Shown: positions 12,153 through 26,667, counted from the first letter of the stretch. The stretch: 64,000 nt of DNA from Eulemur rufifrons (GCF_041146395.1 NC_090989.1:283494343-283558342); one strand, 5' to 3'. Notes: a model not told the origin generated them from the letters alone. Made by a program: numbers and translations.

Positions 12153-13902
12153 CCTGGCTGTTGGCCGGTTTCCCTGCTGTCAGTGCTCCCACCACGGCTG
12201 AGCTAGTTACCAGGGAGAAACCGCTCTACGCAAAGACAGGCACATGATCCAATGGGCCTCGAATAAGGAGCCCTGTGTTTCTCGAGGGCAGCCCTGCCTC
12301 TGAGTTCACACCCTCTGACCTTCTCGCCTGAAATGCCTTTTCTCCCCCTGTATCCCAGCCCCAAGGCTCAGATCAAATCCTCTCACTGCCTACTAGTCTT
12401 GTCTCTGGGGAGGTGGCCCCAAAGACAGAGTGACTTTCGGGGAGATCTGGCCCTCCTGCTTCCTGGAAGGACCGACTGTTCTTTCCAGCAAGACCCAAGG
12501 GCACCCAGCGAAAGGCCAAGAGCAGAGCCGGGTGCGCAGATGCCTGGGGGCTTGTGTGCCTTTGCCCAGGGCATTCGCTGTGCCAGATGCTGGCAGCATC
12601 TCTTACCTGCAATTCTCCTATGAGCCCATGCACCAGGGGAGCTGGTGTTGCCCCGTTTTCAGGCTAGAAATCTCAGGCCAGGGAGGGTTGGTGACTCTGC
12701 AGTTGACAGAGCCAGGAGGTGACTCCAAACCCTGTGCTTGAAAGCATTGCTCTGACCAGGGGTGATCTGCCCCAGGTAACGGTCACGTCTGGGGCAGCTG
12801 GGGTTGTCATGACCTGGGAGGGGGGGTGTGCTGCTGGCATCTGGTGGGCAGAGGCCAGGGATGCTGCCACACGCCCTACAATGCACAGGACAGCCCCCGC
12901 AGCAGGACTGCTCCTGCCCCAAGTGTCAACGGGGTGATGCTGAAAAGCCCTGGCCTAGAAGCTCTGCCGTCCACTCCACAGACTCGCTGGGTACATGGCC
13001 CGTGTCCCTGAGCCCACTGTCCTCTTTGCTCCCTGCTTCCCAGGAGGGCAAAGCCTCTGCGCCATGCCCGGCCCGCAGCCCCGCAGCAGGCCAGCAACCC
13101 ACGCTGGGTGCGGGGTACGGCCTGGTCGAGGGAAGCTCTTTCCAGTTTCCTCCTTTTCCTGCCTCGAGTCCCCCGGGTGCAACTGGGCTGTGGATGTGGG
13201 GTTTGAAGGCTCAGCCTGGAGGCCGCAGACTCGAGTGGTGTCTCTGTAGGTGGGGACAATGGAGCACCTGCCTGAAGGTTTTGGTGGCTCCTGCATAAGA
13301 GGACGCTTCTCTCCCAGGCCTGGGCTGCACTCGGAAGGAAGCACACCCGTTCCTCTTTTGGCCCCAGCAGCCTTGAGGGAAGAACATGTATACGTTCCAG
13401 CCCGATGCAGGGACCGGCCCCAGCAGAAGCAGACTCATGTGCAGGAAAACGTCCACTGTTCCCGCTCGGCCTCAGCTTCCCTCCACAGAACGGGGGTGGG
13501 GCTGGGGGCTTGGATGACACACCCTGGGGCGCTTCACCTGCCTCCTGGTGGGAGGTTCAGCGGCCACATTTGCTGCTTTCAAAGCGGGCTGCTCGCCACG
13601 CAGACACGGCTGACCCACGTCCGGGACCCGGCTCACACCACCCACTCCTGGGTTATGCCATCAGCTTCCTAACCAGCCCCCGCAGCTCTGCTGCAGCCTG
13701 TGTGAACCTTCTGGAACCCCAGTCCAGCCTGTCACTCCCCTACATAGACCCTTCCCAATTCCACAGTCCACACTCTGCCACCAGCATAGTCCGCAATCCC
13801 CTGATGCTCCCAGATCACACCTCTGTGCCCTGCCCCCAGCTCTCGCTCCCCCTTGGGAGGCACTTCCTAAGCCCCTGCCCCCCAGGGCAGGTAGGTGTCA
13901 AC

Positions 13903-14297
13903 CCCTGTAATGGACTGAAGCGTGGCCCCCAAAAGAGAAGTCCAAGTCCTGCAAATGGGACCTTATCTGGAGAAAAGGTCTTTGCAGATATGATTAAGGA
14001 TCTCAAGAAAAGATCATCCTAGATAAGGGTGGGCCCTAAATCCAGTGACAAGTCCTTAAGAGAGACAGCAGAAGAGACAGATGCAGGGACAAGGCCACAG
14101 GAAGACAGAGGCAGAGACTGGAATGACGTGGCCACAAGACGAGGTACACCTGGAGCCTCCAGAGGTCATGCAGCCCCGCACGCACCTGGGCGCCGGGCCC
14201 TGGCCCCGAGGACTAGGGGACACTAAATTCCTGCTGTTTCGAGCCCTCTGGTCTGCAGGGATCTGTTTCTGCTGCCACAGGACATGAATACAGCCCT
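13903..14297 (+). mobile_element. MLT1-like MaLR LTR
   Basis: Begins TGTAATGGACTGAAGCGTGG, continues ACCTTATCTGGAGAAAAGGT, TCTTTGCAGATATGATTAAG and GGTGGGCCCTAAATCCAGTG, with an AG-rich middle, then CCTGCTGTTTCGAG and ends near CATGAATACAGC. These are the landmarks of an ancient mammalian solo LTR. Family assigned from memory. Confidence 0.7.
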
Positions 14298-17200
14298 TAG
14301 ACTTCCACACCCACACGTCCCCCTCACTGTCATTGGTCTGTGTCCCCCATTGGACCCTGAGCCTGGAGGGGACGGCCTCCTAACCATCACTGTGACCCAG
14401 CGTCCAGCCCGCTCGGCCCAGCGCGTGCCCGGAGATCTGGTGGATGGAGGATCCTCTGGGCTTTCCGGCCTCAGAGGCTCCCCCGAGGCCAGGGGCACCG
14501 CCACAGCCTGCCCGCTCCAGGGGGCGAGGCTTCTTCCAAACACAGCGCTGAACGCGGCTTCCCTGCAGGAAGAACCGGTCTGCCCTCACCTCGCCTGCGT
14601 CCCAGTGGCATATGGCCGAGTTTGCTGAGAACACAGGAGTTTCCGGGTTGTCCCGAGTATTTTCATCTGCCTCTCCGTGAAGAGGGTCATCTCAGTTCGG
14701 GCAGAACCGGGTGGCGGGCATCGCCTTGGCCTTGCATCTGGCACCGCCTCACGGAGCGCATGTGACGCAGCGCGGAGGTGCGAAGCGGCTGCTATTTAAA
14801 GGGCCTGTGCCTAGTAACTCGGGCCTGAGTCTGCTCCTCCCGCGCTGGGCGGGCGTCTGCCGGGCGTCCTCCTGGTAGAATTGCTAACACCAGGGAGCCG
14901 GGCTGCTGGCAGAGATGCTCTAAAGGGAGGCGTTGGATGAACGGGTGGAGAGAGGGAGGTGGGAGGTGCTGGCAGTCGTGGCAGAGGTGCCACTGGGGGG
15001 CGAAGGTCGAGGGGGAGCAGAGAGAGCAGCGGCCCCAAGAACAGCCCACTCTGCAGAGACACTGAAAGGGGCGTCTGTGTTTACTGAGCCGGGCCGAGCC
15101 CTGGCCGCATCCACATGGTCTAGTGCATTTTGGATAATTTCACCTTCAGGACAAGGGATCCTGTAGGATCCTTATGAAATATCTGGATGGTTTTGACACG
15201 GTTTAGATGACGGGAAAGGACTTTTTATTAAACACTAGGATGAGCTCACTGCTGTTTGTAAAATGACTGTGTTTTAGTGCTTACGCCAGCCTCTGAACAT
15301 GAACTTCCTGGGGTTGGCAAGAGGGGAACGCTGGTCCCTCCTGGGGTCTGATGTGAGCTGGCCCGAGACATCAGCGGCCCATAAGAAGGGGAGCAGGTGT
15401 TGGGCTGCAGAGGGTGGTCCACAGTCAGAGTGGGCTGCAAGCCTCTGAGTCGGGGAACAGGGTCCCAGAGCTCACACGGTCTCAGGGGGGTGGGGACACA
15501 GCCCAGCAGGGGACATGTGCATCCGGTCTAGAGCTTGGCCAGCCCCCACAAAGCCCTTCTGCCCCCCAACACTGATGGAATGGGCCAGGCCAGGCCTGGA
15601 AACTGCGGGAAAGAAGGACGGAGGGGCTGTGGGGCCCGGGGCCATGGACAGCTCGTGGGCAGCGCCCCGCTGAGAGGCACGGTGGGGGCTCCAGTGCTCA
15701 GCGCACTGCTGGGCACACAGTTGGTGCTCAATAAGTGAACTGAGGAAGGTCTGACACAAAGCCATCCCCAGTTAACCTAGTTCTAACAGCTCAGTGCAGA
15801 GAAAGCAAGAGCCTGAACGCAGGCTAGGCCGGTGCCCCCAGCATCACGTGAGCGCAGGGAGCCTGCAGGTGCCCGAGACAGGCTCCACTCAGGTCCCCCT
15901 GCAGCTCTCCCCTCGCCGCGCCACACCCCCTGCGCACGCCCTCCACGGCAGCCTGCACTGGCGCTGATGCTGACTTTGTTTTTTTGGAGCGAGTTATTGG
16001 TCTCCTGCGTGCGTGTGATCAAAATTGAATGGGAGATTGGAAAAGATCAAAACAAAACAAAACAATCCATTGCTGTGCAGATCAATGGCAGGACCCAGGG
16101 ATGTGTGTTTATCGCGCTGGGAGTCAGAATGGCCACAGCCCATGTGCTCAGAGCAGGCACCCTGGGCCCCCTCTGCTCCCTTCCCCAGAGCCGCGAGCTC
16201 TGCACGCAGGCCTGCCTCCCCCACCTAGGCACGCTCCGCCCGCCGCCAGCGCCTCCTTTCCTGGAGGGCGATCTAGTCATCAAGCGGAAAATGCTGTCTA
16301 ATTATCAAAGGCATCCATCAGCAGCCCGACAGCTTCGAGAACCCACACCCTCGCCATACTGTGCAAAGCAAACAGCCGGGCTTCCAGGAGCCCCGGATCC
16401 TCGGTATCTGGGGAAAAGATAATCTGACGAGTGCTCCCTACGACACAGGGACTCCATATCAGTGCGGAGGCCAAGAGGCGGAGCTGCAGCGTTAGCTAGG
16501 GACAGAATGCTCCCCGCATGGCTGTCCTCTCGTCCTCTGCGGCAGAGAGGCGCTTGGTTCCTGCCCACAGATCTTGACGCTGCCTGCGTGGGTGTGTGGG
16601 GTGGTTTTCCTGCCCTGTGTGGTGGGGTGGACAAGATTTCGGGGGGCGGGGAAGGTGGTATCTGGAGACTGAGCTTGGAGTGTCAGCGCCCACCATAGCC
16701 GCGGCCCAGCCTCCCCTGCATAGACCTGTGCACCAGGGTGAGGGCACTGTCCCTCATCACACATCGACACAGCGGCGATGACATCAATCTCAATGCCAGA
16801 GGATCCCTGGAAGGATCAAACCAGGAGGGGCGCGCAGTGTGGCTGCACGGTGGCCCTGCCGTTTCTGAGGGGAATGGAGTTAGCATACACAATGAGATGC
16901 GCACAGTGCCTGGCACGAAGGACCTGCTCTCTGCGTGAAGGCTGTCCCCATCCTGTTTTTGTTTCTGTGCTGTGATTACTATAATCCTCACCAACATCTG
17001 CAGCAAGAGCAAGATCCTAACCGAACTCCAGACTGAGGTGGGCTTTTCCAAGCGGGATGTGGAACCAAAGAACAGCAAGTAGCAGCCAATTAAATTGTTA
17101 GAAAACTTCCCAGCATTAGCGGACACGATTCATAAAACAGGACAGAAACAACCTTCTGCCCAGCAAATATCCACCCCTAATGGCACTCCAGGCCAGAGGT

Positions 17201-18415
17201 CCAGCCAGCCCTCCAGCCAGGGAGAGGGTCTGGGCGCCGCTGGCCCACAGGTAGGTGGGAGATGGGAGCTTCCCCCAGAGGTCGGTGGACCCAGGCAAGT
17301 GCAACAGGCTCTAGAAAGCCCCCGGTCCCTGCCCCCACTGCCCACCCTCCCAGAAGGAGGGAGTGTGCCGGAAGCATGGCACCACGTCACGCTTTGATAG
17401 GAGCGATCACGTGGAAATGCCCGGGGTGGGGAAGGGGGAGCCCAAAGGGTCAGAAACCTGGGGTAGGGAGAGAGCAGGATCTGTCGTTTCCATGAAAAAT
17501 GCCCCAGATAAAGCTCAGAGGGTCTCAGATCTTCAGGTCCTTTTCTTAATCAGCTCCAGGGGAGGGTTTTTTAAGTGCTTATTTTCTAGGTGTCCTGCAA
17601 ACCCCTGGAGGAGAGGGGACCGGGTGGGAAACACCCCAGACCGCAGGGCGGCCCACATCGTGGTCACGTTTGCAAATTGCCAAAGGACAGTGAAGTCCAG
17701 ACGGCGTCTCCTCCTTCCCCAGCAGCCTTGGAGCCTGTCCCTGTGGAGGAAGCCACGGACCGGTGCTGTCCTAGGCATGGGGTCTGGGGTCCAGGGACGG
17801 AGGGGCCAGGTGCCACGCACTCTCAGGCAGCCCCCCTCACCCCCATTCCTCAAAGGGGCTCAAATAATGAAACCCAGGCTCCAGATCAAGGCAAACGTGG
17901 TGCTTGTTTCTCTCCTTTTCTGAGGTTTTACCCGGGGGGAAAAGCCTAGAAAAAAGAACATGGCCTCTTTCCTAAATCAAAAAGGAACACGAGTTCCTAT
18001 CAGCCATGAAAGGAATGGCAAATGAAATACAAATGAGATGTCATTAAAACAAGAAAGGCCTAATGGGTTCTCTTCCTAAAGCAGAGGCAGGGACGGGGGA
18101 GTCTGGCGGGAGAGAGACAGACCCGGGTCTTGCCCGGCCCGGCCCACCAGGCAGAGCAGGCCGGGGGAGGGGTCCTGCAGGGGTCTGCAGGCCCCACCAT
18201 TCGCCGCCGTCATCCTCACACCTCTGGGTTAGCACAGGGGCCTCAGCAAGGGGCCGGGCCCCTCTGCAAAGTCCTCCCAGGAACAGCGCCCTGGGGCCAA
18301 TAAGCTCTGCCCAGGACACAGCTCGGAGGGGTCTGCCCGCCAGGTGGGCGCAGCTGGTGTAGGTGCGAGAACACGGGGTCACAGGCCAGGGCCCCAGGCC
18401 CCCCGGAGCACCTCA

Positions 18416-18625
<210 letters not shown>

Positions 18626-21600
18626 TCACCCTCTGGGTCCGTGAATCAGCTGCCCTGCCTTGTTTTCAGACATCACCCTGCGTCCAGCCCAGAGAAGCCA
18701 GCCCGTCCTCCAACAGAGCAGTGGAGACCAGGACAGCAGGGAAGAGCCACGTGTGGCCATCCAGGGCTGCACCCCTCCTGGAAGACCCTGCCCGAGGGGC
18801 CTGGGGATGGGAGTAGCAGGGTGGCACCTTTGGGAGGGGGCTCAGCCTCAAGGCTTAGTTTTCTCCTCTGGGCAATGGGCACGGCAGCAGCCCACCCCCG
18901 AAGGCATTAGAAGACTAGCACGTCCCATCAGGCCGAGCAGAGTTAGGCTCAGTGTGAGGCTGCCCCAAGGCAGGATTCACCCCAAAGCCCAGGCCTTCAG
19001 CTTCATTTCAGGAAGCTCCTGTGCGTGGCCTCTGTCCCTTAGAACTGACCCAGGAGAAAGGCCGCAGCTGCCTTCCTGCTCGGAGAGCCTGTGCGCTTTT
19101 CCCTGCACAAGTGAGACGGTCTCTTCCGCCTGGAGGAGGAGCCCCGGGCCGGGGGCTGGGATTCGGGGCCCCAGGCCGGGTGGGATCTTAGATGTGACCT
19201 CAGCAGCCCTCCCGTCTCACAGAGGGCAGCAAAGACAGTGAGGGACGTGCTCAGGGCCACCCGTCATCTGGGCAGGGCTGAGGCTGGAGCCCCCCACAGC
19301 GCCGTGGGCCGGGCACCCACCACAGCCGGAAGCGGGCGTGTGCACAGCTGTGTAACTCTCCCTGAACACGTGAATCCAGCTGACCTCTGACCTCTGCAGG
19401 GCAAAACGCTCCTGATTCTCAGAAACCCGAGGTGGCTCCCCTGTGGGATGGCCGATCAGGGGCCTCCTCGCCTCTGCAGTCTGCGGGCACCCTAAGGTGG
19501 GGCCCATTAGCCTAGGTACACAGCGGTCTGCAAAGTTCAGAGAAGATCCAGGTGCTTAGGGAGATCGCCAGTGACTTCACCTGGGGACCACGGCTGAGCC
19601 AGGATGATCCCGCGAAGCACGAAGGCGCAGCCCGGCCTGCTCCCACCCTCTCCCCAGACCAGCCGCAGTGAGCGTGCCCACGGGCAGCATCACGCCAGAC
19701 TGGAACGATGACACCTCCTGGCCCCGGCCCAGAGCCCTGGCGCCTCCCTTCCCCGTCGGCAGGAGGACGTGGACCTGGGCAACGGAGGCTTTGAGGGATT
19801 AAGACCCCACTGCAAGCAGGAGAAGACCAGGTTTGCACCCAAATTCCCATCAAGCCCTCCAAGGCCCCAGCTCCAGCGCGGCCGCCTCCACCCAGATTGG
19901 AAAAAGAAATGCCACAAGCACTTTCTCCCCCCACCCCTTCTCCATGTTTACGTCTCCTGTCCCCACGTTCAGGAGGAACGTGAGAAATTATGTGCTTTGC
20001 CACATAAACATCGTCCCCTCACGGCTCGAGGCTTCCCGGCAGCAGGGCCAGCGGAGACAGGCGGCCGGGTCGCTGCTGGACTCTGAGCAAGTTTGCCAGG
20101 CCCCGACCACGCCCCACCTGGGGGAGCAGAGGCGGAGGACACTATGACAGAGAGGAGGTGGCCAAGCTGAGCCAGCGTCTATGGCGACCGGAAGTAAGAC
20201 TGGGAGTAAGAAAAGGAGGTGGGTCTGGGAAACCTCGCGGAGATTCCTTTCCCAGGACAGCCCAGACCAGCCTCCCAGCGCCCTGCCTCTCGGGATGGGA
20301 GCTTCGACTGGGGGACAGGGAGCAGGGCCCAGGCCGACCCCACCCGCCCTCCAGCTGAGCCCTCCTTTGCCCCCAGCAGCTGTCCTCCTGTCCTCGCTGC
20401 CATCCAGAGGCCAGCGTCCACTGAGACAGCACCTCGCCCCTGTGATTGCCCGTGGAAGGTCTCCCTGCCACGGTGGCTCTGCTAGTGGCCTGGAAGGAGG
20501 AGCCAGAGGAGACATCACCCCAAAGGGTGTCACGGTTTGGGAGCCTCAGGGCAAGGCCCGCTGGCTTCTCCCCACAGCACGTGCGGAGTCCGGCCACTGC
20601 CCCGTTTCCCCAACACTCAGCCCGGGGATGTGTCCAGGGACAAATGGAGGAAAGGCTCATCTCAGCAAATCCTCCCAAGTCTGCGGCTCCACCACCTTTC
20701 CCAGAGGAGGGGACAGCGAGGACATGGCTGCCTGTCCTGGGGAGGCTCTGCAATCCTCTCCCGGTCTGTAAACAGGGACAGTGATAACAGTGCCCCTCAG
20801 AGGGCCGTGGGGAGCGAGCGTCTGACCGGTGGAGCGCTTCCGAAACAGCGCTCCTCCGAGGTCAGGGCCGAGCGTCACCGTGGGTCCAGGCTGCACGTGG
20901 GCAGGCGTGAGGGCCTCATCCCCGGGGAAGGCCAGGCCAGGGGCCGCCTGTTTCCGTCCACTTCGTCCTGCCCACCCTGGACCTGGACCTTCCGGCCGCC
21001 CGGGGAGACAGGCAGCCGTCCGAGGTGTGACCTCCGCGGGGAAGCTCTCCAGCAGGGCTGGGGGCGTCCTGCTCCCTCACCCAAGTGCACCTCAGCTCCG
21101 GGGCTCAGCGTCACCCTCACCACTGGCTCTCTCCGGTGCCAAAGTCCCCCCTTGAAGTGAGCCTAAAAATCTGGACTCAGAGAGGGCAGGGCGTGGCTGG
21201 CTGCAGGTACAGGTCCCAGGGCCCTCGGGGAGGAGGCTGCCCGCCCTCCTGACGCAGGCAGTTATTTTTGGTTCTCCGTCCAGACCGGTTCTGCCAAGAC
21301 CTCGGGAGCTGACAGGATCTAAAAAAGCCCACGGCAGAGCTCGGCAGAATCTTGGCACATCCAGCTCAGGAACGTGTCCCTCTCCAGTCACGAGTGCTCA
21401 GGATGCATGCACAAGGGGGGACGGGAGGGGCGGGGGAGAGGGCTGGCCGGGCTTCCCGAGCCCTTGGAGGTGCAGGAAGCACCGGCGCGGGCTCCATTCA
21501 GAGGAAGCTGAGCAGGGAGGGACAGCACGCCCAGCCGGGAGGGCCTGGCTGCCCTGAGGGCCCTGGACAGGTCTCAGGAGGCAGGGCCAAAGCTGGGAGC

Positions 21601-23714
21601 TTGGCCGAGCCGACGCCCCTGTGCGTGGAGCAATCTGCCTCTTGTCACTCCTAGGAGAAGGCCGCATGTGAACAGCAGCCTGGTGACCTCACGGAACAGG
21701 CCCAGGGGAGGTGCCCACCAAGGGACTCAGGCCAAGAGACAGAGGGATCTCTGGGCAAACTCGGAAACCAGGCGAAGAGGGCTGACTGCCCCTGGCCTGC
21801 CACCCAGCCACTGGGCTCATCTTCCGTGGGCCCGGCTTTCATCCCCTGAAGCCTGGGAGCCTTAAGCTGGAAGGAGTTTGCAAAGCGGGAGCTCGGACAA
21901 ATGAACGTCCAAGACGCAGACGAAATAAGCGGGAAACCAAGCAGCCCCCCGACTGGCCTCACACTCAGACCCGGAGCCGGGTGGGGGCAGTGCAGGCGTG
22001 TTCACCTCCTTATGTGGGCGGGGGCAGGGCAGTCCCGACAACTCCGGGGAGGGGGAGCCCACCGAGGAAGGCCTGGCCCTGCCTGGACCCCACTGAAGTC
22101 AGTGCTTCTGAACATTTCAGCCTGGAGCCCGTTTCTTCCCCCGCCACCCTGGTGGCTCCTTCTGACCGAGACATCCCTGGCAAGGACTGACCTCTCTCAG
22201 CCCTGACCACGTGCACCAGCCGTGCGCTGCTCTGCCAGCACTCTGGCCGGTGGCTCACTGTCTAGCTCCACCCAGGGCCCTGGGCAGGACAGCGCCAGTC
22301 TCGCTGCCTGACATCGCAAGGGCCGGGGAACAAGGAGACTTCAGACTCGTCTCCCAGGAGACAGAGTGTAGGACAGTGCCAGAGGAAGCCCCATGCCCTG
22401 ACGTCCCCAAACTGGGACAGGAACTGTCATGGACCTTCACCAGTGGGGACACTGGGGCGGGCCCAGCTCCCAGCAGCTGGCGGGGGACGCTGCAGGTGGA
22501 GCCAGCAGGCTTTGTAAGATGTGTTCTCAGTGGGGCAAAAAGACCCCCATTGACTCTGCAGCCCCCGCTCCACCTGCGCTTACGAGTGTCTGGGGGCTTC
22601 CTTCCCACCTTTTTAAAGAAAAGAAACTAAGGAAGCCTCTAGCATCGGAGCTCCAGCATGGTGTGACTAGAAGTCCTAAAACTCAGCTCGCCCCTCGCTT
22701 ACAGACAGGACCACTGAGGCCTGAAGCTGCAGGTGCGCCGGGGCGAGGAGCGCTCTGCGCTGGGTCTTACGCTGCTGGCTGCTCTCAGCTTAGCTGCTGG
22801 GGAGACGGCCTCGTGCCCCAGCTCAGGGGACGACGGGGACCGGGTCCCTGGGCAGCACTGCCTCTCCCCTTGCCTGGCAACAAGCCCTGCTCCAGGGAAC
22901 CCCGAGCAGCTGCCTCTCTCCCCGAGAATGCCTGACAGATGCTGGCTCAACCTCCAGCTCTAGAGATGAGAGTTTCAGATGTGGATTTCTGGCTGGGCCA
23001 TTAGGGAAAATAGTCCTACGGAGAGAGAGATCTTGGAAAAGGGCGTGGAAAGCTGAGGGAACCCTGGTCCTTGTTCTGTTTGTTTGCTTGTTTCTATGTA
23101 TGTTCTGGGGTCAGGAATTGTTAGCAACAGTGGCTTGAAGAGAAGGTAGCAGCACAGAGAGGAGGAATTCAGATGACTTTTGGGGAGCTGCAGGGAGCCC
23201 CCATCCTCCTCCAGGAAGAGAGCTGAGACCCTGTTCACCAGGCCAAGGAGTCCACAGCCAGACTTCACACCAGCAGGTGTGGCAGGCACGCCAAGGAGCC
23301 ACTGAGTCAAGGGGCGAGGAAGGAAACTGCCAGCTACTGGGGACACTACGTCTCGTCCTGGGGAGCAGAAATCCTGTCCCCCCAGGACGGCCAGCAGAGT
23401 GTGCTGGCTCCACAGGACACAGCAACTTCCCAGCAAGGACCAGGTTGCTAGGATGGTCTTGAGATGGGCGTCTATTTGCAGGGCTAAAATGAAGCTACAT
23501 TAAGCAGCTACAGGATATTGATTTGGTCCTTAAGTTATGGAGCTTGAGCGAACGCCTCAGAAGAGGGCGGAGAGAGAGCACCAGCTGCTAAAGCTACACG
23601 TGTGTCTGTCAACCACCTACGGATCAATCAACCATGTATCTGGCTACTTATCCATTAATCAATCAGCTATGATCCACGCCCCCCTCCACCTCTCTATGCA
23701 CCCACCTCCCTGCC

Positions 23715-23900
23715 TGCCACCACCTCCTCTGTGCCAGGCACAGTGCGCAGCCTGGGGCATGAATGACTTCCGTGAATTGTCATTCCGTGAACTGCCCCGG
23801 AGCCCGGGGATGTCCTGCACCACTTCACAGACGAGGAGGCCACTGACACTAGAGAAGATGGACGCCCTGGGACAGTCGCACGGCTACCGAGTGGCACTTG
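23715..23900 (-). mobile_element. MIR-like element
   Basis: CTCTGTGCCAGGCACAGTGC, then CACTTCACAGACGAGGAGGC and CCTGGGACAGTCGCACGGCT: antisense MIR pattern. Intronic. Confidence 0.55.
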
Positions 23901-24630
23901 CTACTTTGCAAAGCTGCCCCCCAGACCGGGGCGCCCACGGTGCTGTGCTGGGCTGCACGCAGATCCCGGCCCGGCTGCAGACGCTCTGCCTGCGCGGCCC
24001 CTCCGAGGGCAGGATTAAGTGCAGAGGTGAGACCTGGCAGCTGCACCCCAAGGGTGGGGGAACATGGCCTCTGGGGGCCCATTTACCCTCCTCTCTCGTT
24101 ACTCCCAAATCAATAGTGTTTAGCCCACGGGTGGCCACGTGAAAGGCTCGAGACCCGAAGCCCTAAGGGAAACTCGCCCGCTACTGAATACAGGCCGCGC
24201 ACAGATGGGTGGGGGGAGCTCGCCTGGGAGGGGCGCGCCCTCCGGCATTCGCGACTTTCTACTCCACGTTTTTGTTTTGGCCCTCTGATTCTCTGGTTGG
24301 CAAATGGGGAGGCTTTCTCTGAGGTTCTCTCTGGCAGACCCATTCTGTACACCAGGGAGGAAGACACGGCTTATGGGGAAATAAAAAAACAGCAAACGTA
24401 ACCCCAGCCCTGGATGTTTCAGAGGCTGAGGGACCCCCCACGTGGCCGGGAGAGAGGGACAATGGTGGACTCAGGGTCACTGTGGGCGGAAACCTGAAGG
24501 CTGTGCCCAACGGAAACACTCACTTAGCCCCATGACCACCAATGCAGCCCTACAAACGTCCACACCAACTCCTAGGAAGGCCAAATGGCGAGAGATGGTG
24601 GAGACCACGAGGCCCAGATGCTTCCTGGGG

Positions 24631-24690
24631 CTGAGGCCACCCGGCCCCTGCCACCTGGGGCAGTCTGAGGCCACCCGGCCCCTGCACTCC
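24631..24690. repeat. 34-bp short tandem duplication
   Basis: CTGAGGCCACCCGGCCCCTG occurs at 24631 and again at 24665. Two copies only. Intronic. Confidence 0.8.
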
Positions 24691-25020
24691 GGGGCTCGGG
24701 CACCACGGAGCACAAAGCTGAGAGGACGCAGCGGCAACCCCCGCCGGCACAGCCAGTGCGCGCAGCGAAACGCACTCACTCGCAGACTCCCAGCATACCC
24801 CTGTCTCGGCCCAGCACCGGGACGTCAGACTTTGCGCCTTTTCTGAGGATGCTGGGACAGCACTTACGAACCATCTAGAAGCGGGAACCTGCTAATAAGG
24901 GAGAGGGTTGGGCTGACTCTAATTTCCTTCCCCTTGGATCTCTCTCTTTCACCTACCAACACTGGAGAGCTTTTAAGGTATTTGTTCCTTTTGGGCGTTT
25001 TAAGTTTATAACAAGGCACT

Positions 25021-25045
25021 CGGAGAGAGTGTGTGTGTGTGTGTC
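25021..25045. repeat. (GT)n microsatellite
   Basis: About nine GT units, slightly interrupted, within the intron upstream of exon Z2. Confidence 0.8.
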
Positions 25046-25616
25046 TAGAAAGGGGAATAAAAAGGGAATCAAGTGAGAACATCAGGAAAAGCCCAAGGAA
25101 AATTTCTTTGTAAGGGAAATTACCCTAAAAGGCACTCTAAGTATACAACATGAAAATTAACCACCTTTGTGCTAAGAAAAGTTGGTGAGGACGGATGGTT
25201 AATATGCATTAAGAAAACCTAAGAATGGGATTTGAAATGCGCTCTTTAAAAGGGGGCGCAGACACGAACGTGTTGAGATTTGTTGAAGTAATTAGCTAGA
25301 AAGTGGATAAGGGGAGGGTAATCCATCAGGCATGGGAATCCGAACAGGTCACCCCGCACCAGGGGTCCTTCTCGGGAAACATAAAGCTGCGTAAAGGAGC
25401 TAATTTGCTCATGGGCTTCCTCCCTCCCAGGCTGTTAGGAGGGGCTCCCTCAGTTGCCGTGAATGGCAAATCTCCTACTGTGATGCGACTGCTCTTTTAT
25501 TTTTTATTCAAACTATGCAGGATTCAGTATTTCAAGGAGATTCATCAGCCCTCGTTCTCAACCTGGAGGAATCCGGGATGTACATTTCCAGGCCTACTAA
25601 ACTTGTGTCTTAAACG

Positions 25617-25652
25617 CTCACACACGCACACACACACATACACACACCCATC
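25617..25652. repeat. (CA)n microsatellite
   Basis: Interrupted CA run (CACACACGCACACACACACA and onward with a TA interruption) about 290 bases from exon Z1. Confidence 0.85.
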
Positions 25653-25881
25653 CACCAGATGGTATGCAACATCTATCACCCTGTTTTTGTCCAGATGTGC
25701 ATCTCGGTGGGGTCTGGGAACCAGCTTTTGTGCCGCACCTGGCTCTGAACAGTGCCCTAGGATGGCTGCTGCCTACACGCCTCCTTCAGTTTCTCTCCAG
25801 GTGGCCCTACCCAGGAGCCCTAAGCCAGCCATCACCTCGCTGAAGCCAGGCAGGCGCTGTCCACTTCAGCACCGCTCCCTA

Positions 25882-26238
<357 letters not shown>

Positions 26239-26344
26239 CTAGGTGAGGGAAAACGTACATCCTCCTGCTTTATTTATAGAGTTATTTATTCTGGTCCAAA
26301 TGAGTTAGAAGAGCATATTAAACAGTCCTCAGAACACCAACATA

Positions 26345-26667
26345 TTTGGGAAAGGTCTTTATTGTCAGTTTAGAATGCAACATCTTAAGGTTACATGCTT
26401 TGAGTCACATACACGAAGTTTTTTTTTCTTTCTTTTTCAAAAAATGCATTGACAAGTGTTCAAACTATTCATGAAATGCATCTACAGTCGCATGCAAAGG
26501 AGGATCCTGGTTGTGTTCAAGGTTCCTTAGTGATATGGTGCTAAGTATTGGAAAATAATAGTAAAAATGCATGGTGCAAAAAGCTCTCTGGCTCTCTTTC
26601 AGGGTTACATGGGAGTGGACTGCCTCTTCAGTCACTGCAGCATTGAAAAAACGCTTTTAAGTTAGCC
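26345..26667 (-). CDS. OLFM1: OLFM1 exon Y: alternative terminal exon (Gly-stop) and 3' UTR
   Basis: On the minus strand a long pyrimidine tract ends CTTGCTTGCAG, followed at 26667 by GGC TAA. Spliced from the M2 exon, which ends in a complete AAG codon, this replaces Ala153 by Gly and stops, giving proteins of 153 (BMY) or 125 (AMY) residues. This matches the known pancortin Y ending as I recall it. Only 26662-26667 is coding; the rest is an AU-rich 3' UTR ending at an AATAAA (26358-26363). The upper border is firm. The lower border is estimated from the poly(A) signal. Y forms lack the OLF domain and SDEL. Confidence 0.85.
26358..26363 (-). terminator. OLFM1: Polyadenylation signal AATAAA for Y transcripts
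   Basis: TTTATT on plus reads AATAAA on minus, about 300 nt past the Y stop codon and upstream (in transcription order) of exon Z1. Use of this signal competes with splicing to the Z1 acceptor at 26163. Confidence 0.7.
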
